Shown here one piece after another: positions 42,374-52,682 of a stretch of 53,429 bases of DNA. A program made the translations under genes and the position numbers. The notes beneath the pieces were generated by a model. It did no database searches and was not told the DNA's origin. It saw nothing but the letters and a program-made list of their open reading frames with translations. Each line of letters opens with the position of its first letter. Positions within the stretch are counted from its first letter, which is position 1. The stretch spans positions 1 to 53,429 of the forward strand of contig DRME01000110.1 in NCBI GenBank assembly GCA_011375175.1, in the 5' to 3' direction. Source of the stretch: Deltaproteobacteria bacterium (GTDB taxonomy: Bacteria > Desulfobacterota > GWC2-55-46 > DRME01).

Positions 42374-42625
42374 TCAGTCCGTCCCCCCTATGAGTTCGGG
42401 CTCGCAGACGAGCGAGTCGTAGACGGCGAGCCTGCCGCACTTTTTGCAGATGTATTCGATCTTGTCGAGCATGGGGGGGCAGACGTGACGGGCGTCGTCC
42501 ACCTCTTTTCCGCAGAACTCGCACGTGAAAGGCACGGCGTCCTTGAGGGGGTGGCAGAGGTGCCCCCTGCCGCTTGCGATCACCCCGCAGTTGGGACACT
42601 TGAAGGTTTCAACGTATTCGGTCAT
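42374..42625 (-). CDS. Small zinc-ribbon protein
   Basis: The function is unknown. The 83 residues contain regularly spaced metal-ligand pairs: KCPNCGV, LCHPLK, TCEFCGKEVD, HVCPP, YICKKCGRLAV and a last VCEPE, suggesting two or three zinc ribbons (or rubredoxin-like sites). The start is ATG 42625 (MTEYVETFKCPNC), preceded by AAGGAGCC; the longer frame starts inside the neighbouring gene. It follows the rubrerythrin-like gene by 38 bp, so both may belong to one metal- or redox-stress unit. Confidence 0.78.
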   Translation of the reverse strand: MTEYVETFKCPNCGVIASGRGHLCHPLKDAVPFTCEFCGKEVDDARHVCPPMLDKIEYICKKCGRLAVYDSLVCEPELIGGTD

Positions 42626-42663
42626 GACAAGAGGCTCCTTTCCTGCTCCCCGAGGGGACCTCG

Positions 42664-43176
42664 TCACCTGCGGCCGGTCAGCTCCTCTTCGAGCTCGATG
42701 AGTCTTTTGAGGTGGTTTCGTTCCTGCGCTATCAGCTCTTCCACCACGGCGCGGTCGCGCTCTTCGAGCGCCTTCTGGAGCTCGTAGTAGAAGAGGAGCG
42801 AGTCCTTTTCCATGTCCATGGCCTTTTTGACGGCATCGAGGTCGCTTCCCGCCTCGGCGGCGAGCCTGGCGCCCTCGGCGGGACGGGTGAAGACCTTGGT
42901 GTCGGCTATGGCCCGCAGGTACCGGGCCACCTCCTCGATGTAGGGGTTGAAGACGCCGGCAACGCCCTCGCCTTCCTTCTTCCCGGTGAGACGGGCCTTT
43001 ATGGCGAGAAAGCTGTCCACGTGGCGCCTCTCCTCCTCGGCCAGGTACTCGAAGACGGCGCGAAGCTCGTCGCTCCCGGCGGCGCCGGCCGCATCGGTAT
43101 AGAACTTCAGGCCGTTCTCCTCGATCTTGACGGCCATCTCCAGTATCTCCTCGCCGGAAAAACGGACCGGATCCAT
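42664..43176 (-). CDS. Rubrerythrin/ferritin-like diiron protein
   Basis: This is likely a four-helix di-iron protein used in peroxide or oxygen defence. The 170 residues have two ExxH-type helical pairs: IEENGLKFYTDA, YLAEEERRHVDSFLAI, DMEKDSLLFYYELQ and LIAQERNHLKRLIELEEEL. It has no rubredoxin domain of its own, but the zinc-ribbon gene directly downstream could supply an equivalent partner. I start at ATG 43176 (MDPVRFSGEEILEMA), which has GGGAGG upstream; the frame extends 27 codons with unlike sequence. Confidence 0.87.
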   Translation of the reverse strand: MDPVRFSGEEILEMAVKIEENGLKFYTDAAGAAGSDELRAVFEYLAEEERRHVDSFLAIKARLTGKKEGEGVAGVFNPYIEEVARYLRAIADTKVFTRPAEGARLAAEAGSDLDAVKKAMDMEKDSLLFYYELQKALEERDRAVVEELIAQERNHLKRLIELEEELTGRR

Positions 43177-43275
43177 AAAAACCTCCCTCTCACATGGGGC
43201 GGCCGCCTTCAGCGCCTTCGTAAATCCCGTGAACATGGGGCTGTCCTCTCGGGACAAGGACGGCTTGAACCGGGG

Positions 43276-43332
43276 ATTGAAGCTCTTTGAAGGGAGCCGG
43301 GGGGAATTTTTTCACCAAGAAGTTTCCCTCCG
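43276..43332 (+). repeat. Partial family A element (linker and H3)
   Basis: ATTGAAGCTCTTTGAAGGGA followed by a degenerate H3 (GGGGGGAATTTTTTC... AAGAAGTTTCCCTCCG) matches the right half of family A. It lies 36 bp after the aldehyde dehydrogenase stop, upstream of the rubrerythrin-like gene. Confidence 0.6.
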
Positions 43333-43367
43333 ACTATACCAGAAATCGCCCCATGGGGCAAGGCGCT

Positions 43368-44858
43368 TCAGGTGTCGATCTGGGCCTTCTGGAGCCTGTT
43401 GCTGAAGTCGCGGTAGATGATCTTCCACTTGCTGAAGAAGTCGAGCGCGCCGCCGCGGCCTCCGGCCTCGCGGTGTCCCATGCCGCTTCGCTTTATGCCG
43501 CCGAAGGGCAGTTGTATCTCGGCCCCTATGGTGGAGGCGTTTATGTAGACGAGGCCCGTGTCGAGCTCGCGCTCGGCCAGGGCCGAGCGGTTCACGTCGC
43601 CGGTGTAGATGGCCGACGAGAGGCCGTACTCCGAGGAGTTGACGATGGAGACGGCGTCGTCGAGGTCGCGGGCCTTTATGACGGCCACGACGGGACCGAA
43701 GATCTCCTCGCGGGCTATGCGCATCTGCGGGGTGACGTCGGCGAAGACCGTGGGCTCGACGAAGAAGCCCTTTGCGAGATCGCCGCTCGATGCGTCGGAT
43801 CCGCCGCACACAAGGCGCGCGCCCTCGGCCCTGCCCACCTCGATATAGTCGAGGACCTTCTTCTTCTGTTCGGCGTTTATGAGGGGCCCCACGTCTGTTG
43901 CGGGATCGAGACCGTCGCCGAGCCTCAGGGCGCGGGTCTTCTCGACGAGCATGTGGAGGAAGCGGTCGTGGACGGGCTCGTGCACGACCACGCGGCTTGC
44001 CGCCGTGCAGCGCTGTCCCGTCGTTCCGAAGCCGCCCCAGAGCACGCCCTCCACGGCGAGCTCGAGGTTGGCGTCGTCCATTACGATGATGGCGTTCTTG
44101 CCTCCCATCTCGCAGGAGACCTCCTTGTCCCAGGCGGCGCACCGCCTGGCAAGCGCCTCGCCCACGGCCGACGACCCGGTGAACGATACGCCGTCCACGT
44201 CGGGATGGGAGGCGAGGGCCTCGCCGGCCTCGCTTCCCGTGCCGTGGACGAGATTGAGCACGCCCGGCGGCAGGCCGGCCTCGACGAGCAGCTCCACGAG
44301 CCGCGTGGCCGCAACGGGCGTGTAGCTCGAGGGCTTGAAGACCACCGTGTTTCCGCACACCAGCGCCGGCAGTATCTTCCAGGCCGGTATGGCGGTGGGA
44401 AAGTTCCATGGCGTTATGAGGGCGAAGACCCCGACGGGCATGCGCACCGACTTGCAGTCCTTGTCGGGGAGCTCGCTGGGCACGGTCTCGCCCGAGAGCC
44501 TGCGGCCCTCTCCGGCCATGTAGTAGGCCATGTCGATGGCCTCCTGCACGTCGCCGAGCCCCTCGCTTATGACCTTGCCCATCTCCCTGGTTACGAGCTC
44601 GCCGAGGGAGCGCTTGTTCCTTACGATTAGCTCGGCGGCGCGGAAGAGTATCTCGCCGCGCTTGGGGGCGGGCACGAGCCTCCAGCTCTCGTAGGCCTTC
44701 CTGGCGGCGGCCACCGCCGCGTCAACGTCCTCGGCGCCCGAGGCGGCCACAACGCCGACGACGTCGGAAGTGTCGGCCGGATTGACGCTCTCTATCGTCC
44801 TGCCCGAGGCGGCCTCCACCCACCGCCCGTCGATGAGGTTCATTATGCGCTCCGCCAT
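43368..44858 (-). CDS. Aldehyde dehydrogenase
   Basis: This NAD(P)-dependent enzyme oxidises an aldehyde to an acid. The 496 residues have the cofactor segment ALITPWNFPTAIPAWKILPAL, the glutamate base in VSCEMGGKNAIIVMDDA, and the catalytic cysteine in GGFGTTGQRCTAASRVV, with EEIFGPVVAV and LPFGGIKRSGMGHREAG toward the end. The substrate is uncertain. The GTTGQRCTA context resembles semialdehyde dehydrogenases, and the nearby aminotransferase and proline dehydrogenase suggest amino-acid semialdehydes (glutamate, aminoadipate or succinate semialdehyde). ATG 44858 has AAAGGAGG upstream. Confidence 0.88.
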   Translation of the reverse strand: MAERIMNLIDGRWVEAASGRTIESVNPADTSDVVGVVAASGAEDVDAAVAAARKAYESWRLVPAPKRGEILFRAAELIVRNKRSLGELVTREMGKVISEGLGDVQEAIDMAYYMAGEGRRLSGETVPSELPDKDCKSVRMPVGVFALITPWNFPTAIPAWKILPALVCGNTVVFKPSSYTPVAATRLVELLVEAGLPPGVLNLVHGTGSEAGEALASHPDVDGVSFTGSSAVGEALARRCAAWDKEVSCEMGGKNAIIVMDDANLELAVEGVLWGGFGTTGQRCTAASRVVVHEPVHDRFLHMLVEKTRALRLGDGLDPATDVGPLINAEQKKKVLDYIEVGRAEGARLVCGGSDASSGDLAKGFFVEPTVFADVTPQMRIAREEIFGPVVAVIKARDLDDAVSIVNSSEYGLSSAIYTGDVNRSALAERELDTGLVYINASTIGAEIQLPFGGIKRSGMGHREAGGRGGALDFFSKWKIIYRDFSNRLQKAQIDT

Positions 44859-44880
44859 TCAAACCCTCCTTTCCCCTCTT

Positions 44881-45092
44881 CTCAGGGAACCATGATTTAC
44901 TTCACCGGGGAAGCTTTTTTGTGGAAGGGTCGAAGCCCCCTCTTCAGGGTCAAAGACCCCCGTCTTCCGGCGGGGAATGAACCGGAGTTGCATGGAAGAG
45001 CCCCTTGTTTCGGTCACACGGCGCCGCTGCGGCCGGACCGCGCCAGGCGGGGTTCTTTTACGCCTTTGCGGGCCGGCCGCCCCGGCGCCGTG
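44881..45092 (-). repeat. Degenerate family A half joined to family B hairpin B3
   Basis: The A part (about 44881-44970) keeps a terminal repeat-like AGGGAACCATGATTTACTTC and an H3-like stretch with a GGGTC...GCCCCC tip. B3 has 25-nt arms (45017-45041, 45068-45092; three mismatches) around a 26-nt loop GCCAGGCGGGG...TTACGCCTTT. It lies upstream of the aldehyde dehydrogenase gene. Confidence 0.75.
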
Positions 45093-45241
45093 CGGGCAAA
45101 GGGCCTCCCCGAGAACAATCGGCCGCGGAATCCCCGGTATTGAGGTGAATATTCAACGGCTTACAGGGAAATTATAGCAGAGGGATCGGGGCTCGTCCAG
45201 AAGCCTTGGGGGGAAGGTAAGGTATATCAATTTGTGTCAGT

Positions 45242-45460
45242 AAAGGAAGCTCTGATTAATTACCCTGGGGGAAACTTTCTGTAGAAGGGCCATGGGCCCA
45301 CGTTTCCCCCAGCCCCCCTTCAAAGACTTTTAATTCCCTGCGGATCATCCCGATTTTGCAAGCAAAATCGGGATGATCCGCAGGGCGTTAAAAGTTTTTG
45401 GAGGGAGTCTGAGGGAACCGTGGGTCTGTGACCCTTTTACAAAAAGGTTCCCTCAGAATA
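45242..45460 (-). repeat. Family A element, copy A6
   Basis: Terminal repeat AAGGAAGCTCTGATTAATT; H3 with the module (45287-45301 region); H2 of the first type, perfect arms at 45336-45359 and 45362-45385, with a paired T-to-A/A-to-T change relative to A1; H1 also carries a module variant (GTGGGTCTGTGACCC). It ends 16 bp from the nfnB stop and probably provides its 3' end. Confidence 0.92.
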
Positions 45461-45476
45461 GTTTAAGCGGCGAGGC

Positions 45477-46934
<1,458 letters not shown>

Positions 46935-46950
46935 TTAGTCCGCTCTTTTT

Positions 46951-47156
46951 GGGAAACTCTGATTTATTGCACTGAGGGAACCTTTTTGTAAAAAGGCTCC
47001 CTCAGACTCCCTCCAAAAACCTTTGACGCCCTGCGGTTCATCCCGATTTTGCTTGCAAAATCGGGATGAACCGCAGGGAATTGAAAGTCTTTGAAGGGGG
47101 TCCGGGGGAAACATGGGCCTGTGGCCCTTCTACAGAAAGTTTCCCCCAGGGTAATC
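46951..47156 (+). repeat. Family A element, copy A7, between nfnA and nfnB
   Basis: Left repeat GGGAAACTCTGATTTATTGC; H1; H2 of the first type, perfect arms at 47029-47052 and 47055-47078; H3 with a module variant ATGGGCCTGTGGCCC. The right terminal repeat is cut short so that its TGATTACCC (minus strand) supplies the nfnA stop codon TGA (47155-47157). It lies within what should be a two-gene operon. Confidence 0.92.
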
Positions 47157-48012
47157 AAAGATTTTCGCGTTCGTAGCAGCGCGGTCCCTCGTGGTATGTG
47201 AACTCGTCCATGGCCATGCGTTCTTCCTTGAGGTAGCTGCGGTTGCGGCGTATGAGCTCGTCGAAGTCCACTTTGTGGCCGTCGAACTCGGGGCCGTCGA
47301 CGCAGACGAACTCCGTCCTGCCGCCGATGGTGACCCTGCAGGCGCCGCACATGCCCGTGCCGTCGACCATGATGGGGTTGAGGCTCACCATGGTGTGGAT
47401 GCTGTAGGGCCTTGTCACCTCGCTCACGGCCTTCATCATCGGTATGGGGCCTATGCCGATGCAGAAGTCCATGGAGCGGCCCTCGTCGATCATGTTCTGG
47501 AGGACCTGGGTCACGAATCCGTGGTGGCCGTAGGAGCCGTCGTCGGTGGTGACGAGCAGCTCATCGCTCGCCGAGCGCATCTCGTCCTCGAGGATGAGGA
47601 GCCCCTTGTTGCGCGCGCCTATGATGGATACGACGGTGTTGCCCGCGGCGCGCAGGGCCTTGGCTATGGGCAGAAGCGGCGCAACCCCTATGCCTCCGCC
47701 CACGCATACGGCCGTGCCGAAGTTCTCTATGTGCGTGGGCTTTCCGAGGGGGCCGACCACGTCGAGGATTCGGTCTCCCTTGACCATGTCGCCGAGCTGG
47801 GTCGTCGTCTTGCCCACCTCCTGGACGATGATCGTGATGGTCCCCTCGCCGGTGTCGGAGTCGACGATGGTGAGCGGGATCCTCTCGCCGTGCTCGTCGA
47901 GACGGAGCAGGACGAACTGACCGGCCCTGCGTTTGGCGGCGATCCTCGGCGCCCTGATCCTGTAGAGATAGACCGTGTGGGCCAGCTCGACCTTTTCTGT
48001 TATCTCGTACAT
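47155..48012 (-). CDS. nfnA: NADH-dependent ferredoxin:NADP+ oxidoreductase, small subunit (NfnA)
   Basis: This small subunit binds NAD and FAD and holds a 2Fe-2S cluster. The 285 residues carry a ferredoxin-NADP reductase fold (GQFVLLRLDEHGERIPLTI for FAD; CVGGGIGVAPLLPIAKAL for the nucleotide) and the C-terminal cluster motif DGTGMCGACRVTIGG with the later VCVDGPEFDGH. I start at ATG 48012 (MYEITEKVELAHTV), preceded by AAAGGAG; a longer frame adds unlike sequence. The stop codon lies inside element A7. It is probably upstream in an operon with nfnB, unless A7 terminates. Confidence 0.92.
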   Translation of the reverse strand: MYEITEKVELAHTVYLYRIRAPRIAAKRRAGQFVLLRLDEHGERIPLTIVDSDTGEGTITIIVQEVGKTTTQLGDMVKGDRILDVVGPLGKPTHIENFGTAVCVGGGIGVAPLLPIAKALRAAGNTVVSIIGARNKGLLILEDEMRSASDELLVTTDDGSYGHHGFVTQVLQNMIDEGRSMDFCIGIGPIPMMKAVSEVTRPYSIHTMVSLNPIMVDGTGMCGACRVTIGGRTEFVCVDGPEFDGHKVDFDELIRRNRSYLKEERMAMDEFTYHEGPRCYERENL

Positions 48013-48135
48013 GGAAACGCTACGCTCCTTTCCTGTTGTGGCGCGGCCCGGGGCGGCGCCCAAAGAAGATACGAGACCGCCTCTTCCCCCCATGCCGGTC
48101 CGAAAGGCAAGGCCGACGAAGAAAGGCGCCTCCCT

Positions 48136-48867
48136 TCAGGCGGCGAAGAGGACCCAGAACTCAACGTTGCCCTTCGCCCCCCTTATGGGCGAGGGTGTCG
48201 TGCCGAGGCAGCGAAACCCAAGCGCAAGGCCGCAACCCTTTATTTTCTCGACAACGGCCCTGTGCTTTGCCGGGTCCCTGACGACGCCGCCCTTTTCGAC
48301 CTGCCCCCTGCCCACCTCGAACTGGGGCTTCACCAGCGCAAGCACCCTTGCGCCGGGCGCAAGGAACTCCCTCACCTTCGGCAGGACCTTTTCGAGCGAG
48401 ATGAAGGAGACGTCTATGACCGCCAGGTCGATGGGGTCGGTTACGGCGTCCCGTGCGAGGTTGCGGACGTTCACGCCCTCGAGTAGACGGACCCGCCCGT
48501 CGCGGCGGAGCCGCCAGTCCAGGAGCCCCCGGCCCACGTCCACGGCCCAGACCGCGGCCGCGCCCCGCTGGAGGAGGCAATCGGTGAAGCCCCCGGTGGA
48601 GGAGCCCACGTCCATGGCCCTAAGGCCCCTCACATCGAGGCCGAAGCGGTCGAGCGCCCCCTCGAGCTTGAGCCCCCCGCGGCTTGCGTAGCGCGGCCCC
48701 TCCTTGATCTCTATGCGGCAGTCCGCCCGATACTCGCGGCCCGGCTTGTCGGCCACGGCGCCGTCCACCACGACGCGTCCCGCCATTATAAGAGCGCGGG
48801 CCTTCTGGCGGCTCTCCACGAGCCCCCGCTCCACGAGCATCCTATCGATGCGCGACTTTTCTCGCAC
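48136..48867 (-). CDS. tlyA: TlyA-family rRNA (cytidine-2'-O)-methyltransferase
   Basis: This enzyme methylates ribose of rRNA cytidines (and is historically called a haemolysin). The 243 residues have an N-terminal S4 RNA-binding domain ([18 protein letters not shown]) and an FtsJ-like domain with SAM motif [16 protein letters not shown], then [17 protein letters not shown] and [17 protein letters not shown], carrying the K-D-K residues. I use GTG 48867 ([11 protein letters not shown]), which overlaps the end of dxs by 26 nt; TTG 48885 is possible. The overlap implies coupling with dxs. The long repeat-free gap after it contains no clear terminator. Confidence 0.93.
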   Translation of the reverse strand: MREKSRIDRMLVERGLVESRQKARALIMAGRVVVDGAVADKPGREYRADCRIEIKEGPRYASRGGLKLEGALDRFGLDVRGLRAMDVGSSTGGFTDCLLQRGAAAVWAVDVGRGLLDWRLRRDGRVRLLEGVNVRNLARDAVTDPIDLAVIDVSFISLEKVLPKVREFLAPGARVLALVKPQFEVGRGQVEKGGVVRDPAKHRAVVEKIKGCGLALGFRCLGTTPSPIRGAKGNVEFWVLFAA

Positions 48868-50740
48868 CGCCGCCAAGGCCCGCAAAGAGCAGCGCCGCCC
48901 GCTCTATGCCCGCGGCGTCGAGGCCCAGCATGGCCCTAAGCTCCTTCTGCCCGCCGTGCTCTATGTAGCGGTCGGGGACGCCGAGTCTCCTTACGGGCAG
49001 GTGGATGTCCCTCGACTCGAAGAGCTCGAGCACCGCCGAGCCGAAGCCTCCCTGCAGCGCGCTCTCCTCGACGGTGAGCACCCGTCCCGTCGCCTCGGCG
49101 GCCTCTATTATCGTCTCCTCGTCCAGGGGTTTTACGAACCTCGCGTTCACGACGGCCGCCGAGATCCCGGCGGCCTCCAGCGCCTCGGCCGCCTCCATGG
49201 CCGGATGGACCATGGAGCCCAGGGCGATGATGGTGAGGTCCCCGCCCTCCCGCATGAGCTCGGCGCTGCCCGGCCGTATCTCGCGCAGCGGTCCCGAGAG
49301 GTCCGCCCCCACGCCCTCGCCCCTCGGATAGCGTATGGCCGTGGGAGCGCCGTAACCGACGGCCGAGTGGAGCAGGTGGCGCAGCTCGCCTTCGTCCCTC
49401 GGAGCGGCCACCACCATGTTGGGCAGGTGGCGCAGGTAAGAGACGTCGAAGAGGCCGTGGTGGGTGGGACCGTCGGCGCCGACCAGGCCGGCGCGGTCCA
49501 TGGCTATGACCACGGGCAGCCCCTGGAGCGCCACGTCGTGGAAGACCTCGTCGTAGGCCCTCTGCAGGAAGGTTGAGTATATGGCCGTAACGGGCCGCAA
49601 CCCCTCCTTGGCGAGCCCTCCGGCAAAGGTCAGGGCGTGCTGCTCGGCTATGCCCACGTCGAAGAACCTCTCGGGGAACTCCTCGGCGAAACGCGAAAGC
49701 CCCGTGCCCTCGGGCATGGCCGCCGTTATGGCCACGACCCGCTCGTCACGGCGGGCGAGCTCGATGAGGGTGGAGCTGAAGACCTCGGTGTAGGTGGGGG
49801 CCGACTTGCCGCCCCTGCTGCCCGTGGAGGCGTCGAAGGGACCGACGCCGTGGAAGCACGAGGGATTGCGCTCGGCGGGCTCGTAGCCCTTGCCCTTGGT
49901 CGTAAGGGCGTGGACGAGCACCGGCCCCTCGAGCTCGCTGACGGCGTTGAAGGTCTCCACCAGCGACGGGATGTCGTGACCGTCCACGGGACCGACGTAG
50001 TGGAAGCCGAGCCCCTCGAAGAGCATGCCCGGCGTAAAGAGCGTCATGAGCGAGTCCTCGGCCCGCTTGGCGAAGTCCATGATCCTGTCGCCTATCATGG
50101 GTATGGACTTTATGAATATCTCGATCTCTTTCCTGAGCCTCATGGCGAAGCGCCCCGTGATCTTGCGGCTTAAGAAGGAAGAGAGGGCGCCCACGTTGCG
50201 CGAGATGCTCATCTCGTTGTCGTTGAGCACGACGATGAGGTCTTTTTTCAGGTGGCCCGCCTGGTTGAGCCCCTCGAAGGCGAGCCCCGCCGTCATGGAG
50301 CCGTCGCCTATGACGGCTATGACCTTGTTGTCGCCGCCCGAGAGGTCCCGCGCCGCCGCCATGCCGAGGGCCGCCGATATGGAGGTTGACGAGTGTCCGG
50401 CGACGAAGGCGTCGTAAGGGCTCTCCGAGGGCTTGGGAAAGCCGCTTATCCCGCCGCGCCGGCGAAGCGTGCGGAAGGCCTCGCGCCGGCCGGTCAGTAT
50501 CTTGTGGGCATAGGCCTGGTGACCGACGTCCCAGATGAGCCTGTCCCCGGGCGCGTCGAAACAGTAGTGGAGCGCCACGGCGAGCTCCACGGCCCCGAGC
50601 GAGCTTGCAAGGTGTCCGCCCGTGCGCGCAACGGTCTCCACGATGAGCTCCCTTATCTCGCCGGCCAGTACGGAGAGCTCTTCGAGCGAGAGTCCCTTGA
50701 GATCGTCGGGAGCGTCGATCCTGTCGAGAACAACAGCCAT
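48842..50740 (-). CDS. dxs: 1-deoxy-D-xylulose-5-phosphate synthase
   Basis: This thiamine-diphosphate enzyme makes DXP from pyruvate and glyceraldehyde-3-phosphate, the first step of the MEP isoprenoid pathway. The 632-residue protein has [18 protein letters not shown], the TPP-binding [20 protein letters not shown], the pyrimidine domain with [17 protein letters not shown] and the C-terminal [22 protein letters not shown]. The start is ATG 50740 ([14 protein letters not shown]); TTG 50746 is two codons upstream. It is 21 bp downstream of ispA and overlaps tlyA, so ispA-dxs-tlyA looks like an operon, a known order in Proteobacteria. Confidence 0.97.
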   Translation of the reverse strand: MAVVLDRIDAPDDLKGLSLEELSVLAGEIRELIVETVARTGGHLASSLGAVELAVALHYCFDAPGDRLIWDVGHQAYAHKILTGRREAFRTLRRRGGISGFPKPSESPYDAFVAGHSSTSISAALGMAAARDLSGGDNKVIAVIGDGSMTAGLAFEGLNQAGHLKKDLIVVLNDNEMSISRNVGALSSFLSRKITGRFAMRLRKEIEIFIKSIPMIGDRIMDFAKRAEDSLMTLFTPGMLFEGLGFHYVGPVDGHDIPSLVETFNAVSELEGPVLVHALTTKGKGYEPAERNPSCFHGVGPFDASTGSRGGKSAPTYTEVFSSTLIELARRDERVVAITAAMPEGTGLSRFAEEFPERFFDVGIAEQHALTFAGGLAKEGLRPVTAIYSTFLQRAYDEVFHDVALQGLPVVIAMDRAGLVGADGPTHHGLFDVSYLRHLPNMVVAAPRDEGELRHLLHSAVGYGAPTAIRYPRGEGVGADLSGPLREIRPGSAELMREGGDLTIIALGSMVHPAMEAAEALEAAGISAAVVNARFVKPLDEETIIEAAEATGRVLTVEESALQGGFGSAVLELFESRDIHLPVRRLGVPDRYIEHGGQKELRAMLGLDAAGIERAALLFAGLGGGARKVAHR

Positions 50741-50761
50741 CTTCAAGACACCTTTTCCCTC

Positions 50762-51652
50762 TTACCTGCTTCTTTCCACCATGTAACGGGCCATGGCCCT
50801 GAGAGGCTCGGCCCTGTGGTCAAGCCCCTCTATGGCCGCGAGCGCCCGCTCGACGAGCTCCTCCGCCCTGCGGCGCGACTGCTCGACCCCCATGAGCGCC
50901 GGGTAGGTGGCCTTGCCCCTCTTTACATCGGCGCCCGCGGTCTTTCCCATGAGCTCGCCGTCGCCCTCCACGTCGAGCACGTCGTCGGCTATCTGGAAGG
51001 CCAGGCCCACGGCCTCGCCGTAATCCGTCACGGCTTCGAGCCCCCTGTCGTCGGCCCGGCCGAACATGGCGCCGCACCGCACGGCCGCCCGTATGAGCTC
51101 GCCCGTCTTGTGTATGTGTATGTACTCCACGAGCGGCAGCGTCACCTCGCCCCCCTCGCTCTCGATATCGACCATCTGGCCGCCTATCATGCCCTCGCTC
51201 CCTGCGGCGCGGGCAACCTCCCTGATGACGCCGACGATCAGGGCCTTGTCGTCCGTGGGCGTGCGGGCGATGATGTCGAAGGCGCAGGTGAGCAGCGCGT
51301 CTCCGGCCAGCACGGCCGCCGCCTCTCCGAAGGCCCTGTGGCAGGCGGGACGGCCGCGCCTGAAGTCGTCGTCGTCCATGGCCGGCAGGTCGTCGTGAAT
51401 GAGCGAGTATGTGTGGATGCACTCGAAGGCGCAGGCCGTGTTCATGGCCTCTTCCTCGGCGCCGCCGAAGGCCCCGGCCGCCGCCAGCACCAGAAGCGGC
51501 CTCAGCCGCTTGCCGCCTGCAAAGAGGCTGTAGCGCATGGCCCTGTGCACCGTCTGGGGATAGGCACTCTCCGGCGGCAGCAGCCTCGAGAGCGCATCGT
51601 TGACGCGGGCCGCCCCGTCGTTGAAAAAACCTCTCAGATCGAATCCCGTCAT
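50762..51652 (-). CDS. ispA: Farnesyl/geranylgeranyl diphosphate synthase
   Basis: This is a short-chain trans-polyprenyl synthase condensing IPP with allylic diphosphates. The 296 residues have the conserved KRLRPLL, the first aspartate-rich motif DDLPAMDDDD with IHDDLPAMD, GEAAAVLAGDALL, and the second motif QIADDVLDVEGD, followed by KGKATYPALMG. Two residues between the aspartates of the first motif mark the bacterial FPP synthase type, but C15 versus C20 product is not certain. ATG 51652 has AAAGGGCG upstream. An xseB gene, often beside it, is not seen here. Confidence 0.94.
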   Translation of the reverse strand: MTGFDLRGFFNDGAARVNDALSRLLPPESAYPQTVHRAMRYSLFAGGKRLRPLLVLAAAGAFGGAEEEAMNTACAFECIHTYSLIHDDLPAMDDDDFRRGRPACHRAFGEAAAVLAGDALLTCAFDIIARTPTDDKALIVGVIREVARAAGSEGMIGGQMVDIESEGGEVTLPLVEYIHIHKTGELIRAAVRCGAMFGRADDRGLEAVTDYGEAVGLAFQIADDVLDVEGDGELMGKTAGADVKRGKATYPALMGVEQSRRRAEELVERALAAIEGLDHRAEPLRAMARYMVERSR

Positions 51653-51707
51653 CGACCGCCGCCCTTTCGGGACCGTCGCCTCGAAGAAGAAGTGAATGAC
51701 AATTCAA

Positions 51708-52064
51708 AGAAAGCCCTGACCAATTGCCCCGGGGGAAACTTTCCGAAAAAGGGCCGCAGGCCCCTCTTCTCCCCGCGGCCCCCTCGTATGTTATGCGGAT
51801 CTTTGACGGTCCTCTGGAGGTTCGGCCCGCGCCAGGCGGGATTTTTTTACGCCTTTGCGGCCCGAACCTCCAGAGGACCGCCCCCCCCCGGGCAGCTAAA
51901 GCGGGCAAGACACCCCCTTCAAAGACTTTCGATTCCCTGCGGTTCCTCCCGATTTTGCTTGCAAAATCGGGAGGAACCGCAGGGCGTTAAAAGTTTTTGG
52001 AGGGAGTCTGAGGGAACCTTTTTACAAAAAGGTTCCCTCAGTGCAATAAATCAGAATTCCCCTG
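51708..52064 (-). repeat. Family A element A8 interrupted by family B hairpin B4
   Basis: The terminal repeat (CCCTGACCAATTGCCCC) and H3 left arm (51730-51743) lead into a GGGCCGCAGGCCC tip. Then comes B4: flank CCCTCGTATGTTATGCGGA; arms 51807-51830 and 51857-51880, one mismatch; 26-nt loop 51831-51856. A resumes at CACCCCCTTCAAAGAC (about 51911). H2 arms are 51935-51958 and 51961-51984, with a paired A-to-C/T-to-G change. H1 and the right repeat end near 52064. It lies upstream of ispA. Confidence 0.88.
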
Positions 52065-52146
52065 AGTAGATGGTAATTCTATCAGATGGGTTGCAAGATT
52101 ACAAGACCCGGGGGCGGGAGGCCCCCGGCCCCCTCCATGAAAGAAG

Positions 52147-52177
52147 ACCCCCGCCGGCGGAAAGCCGGCGGGGGTCG
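52147..52177 (-). terminator. Terminator of cspA
   Basis: GACCCCCGCCGGC (52147-52159) pairs perfectly with 52165-52177 across a 5-nt loop. On the minus strand it is followed by TTCTTTC, a weak T-rich tract. Confidence 0.75.
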
Positions 52178-52277
52178 GAAACAGGGCTTCTGAAAAGCCA
52201 CCGGCGGCGTCCCCATCCGTCGTCCGCCGCCTCCAGGCCGAGCGTGTCAGAAGACGCGCAACCAGAACTCCCGGAGT

Positions 52278-52478
52278 TCAGACCCTCACCACGTGGGATG
52301 CCTGGGGCCCCTTGGGGCCCTGGACGACCTCGAACTCCACCTCTTCGCCTTCCTTGAGGGTCCTGAATCCCTCGCCCTCGATATTGGAGTAGTGGACGAA
52401 TATCTCATCGCCCGACTCTTCCTGTATGAATCCGAATCCCTTTGTGTTGTTGAACCACTTCACCTTGCCTTTGGCCAT
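52278..52478 (-). CDS. cspA: Cold-shock/CspA-family RNA chaperone
   Basis: This is a single cold-shock domain (66 residues) that melts RNA structure. [16 protein letters not shown] and [15 protein letters not shown] contain RNP1 and RNP2, and the end [15 protein letters not shown] is canonical. The ATG at 52478 has AAGGAGG upstream. A good promoter places transcription start about 130 nt upstream, giving the long leader typical of cold-inducible csp genes. Cold induction itself is inferred. Confidence 0.96.
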   Translation of the reverse strand: MAKGKVKWFNNTKGFGFIQEESGDEIFVHYSNIEGEGFRTLKEGEEVEFEVVQGPKGPQASHVVRV

Positions 52479-52613
52479 GTTGCGCGTCCTCCTTTCCTTG
52501 GGCGATGGGCAAAAGCCCGGCTCGAAAGATCAAGGCCTGGAGGGCCGCCCGCCCGGCGGGGCAAGAGGCCCTCGCGGCCGCAAGTAGCTAAAAGCCCTTG
52601 GAAAATATCGACA

Positions 52614-52642
52614 ATCGTAGCAGGGTTGGCAGGGGGTGTCAA
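52614..52642 (-). promoter_or_regulatory. Sigma70-type promoter of cspA
   Basis: On the minus strand, TTGACA (52637-52642) and TACGAT (52614-52619) have a 17-bp spacer. The start is near 52607, leaving a leader of about 130 nt (52479-52607). This leader is GC-rich and has no ORF. Confidence 0.7.
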
Positions 52643-52682
52643 GTCTTTTTGGTGGAGCCGGCGCCGCGGCGCAAGCCCCCGA

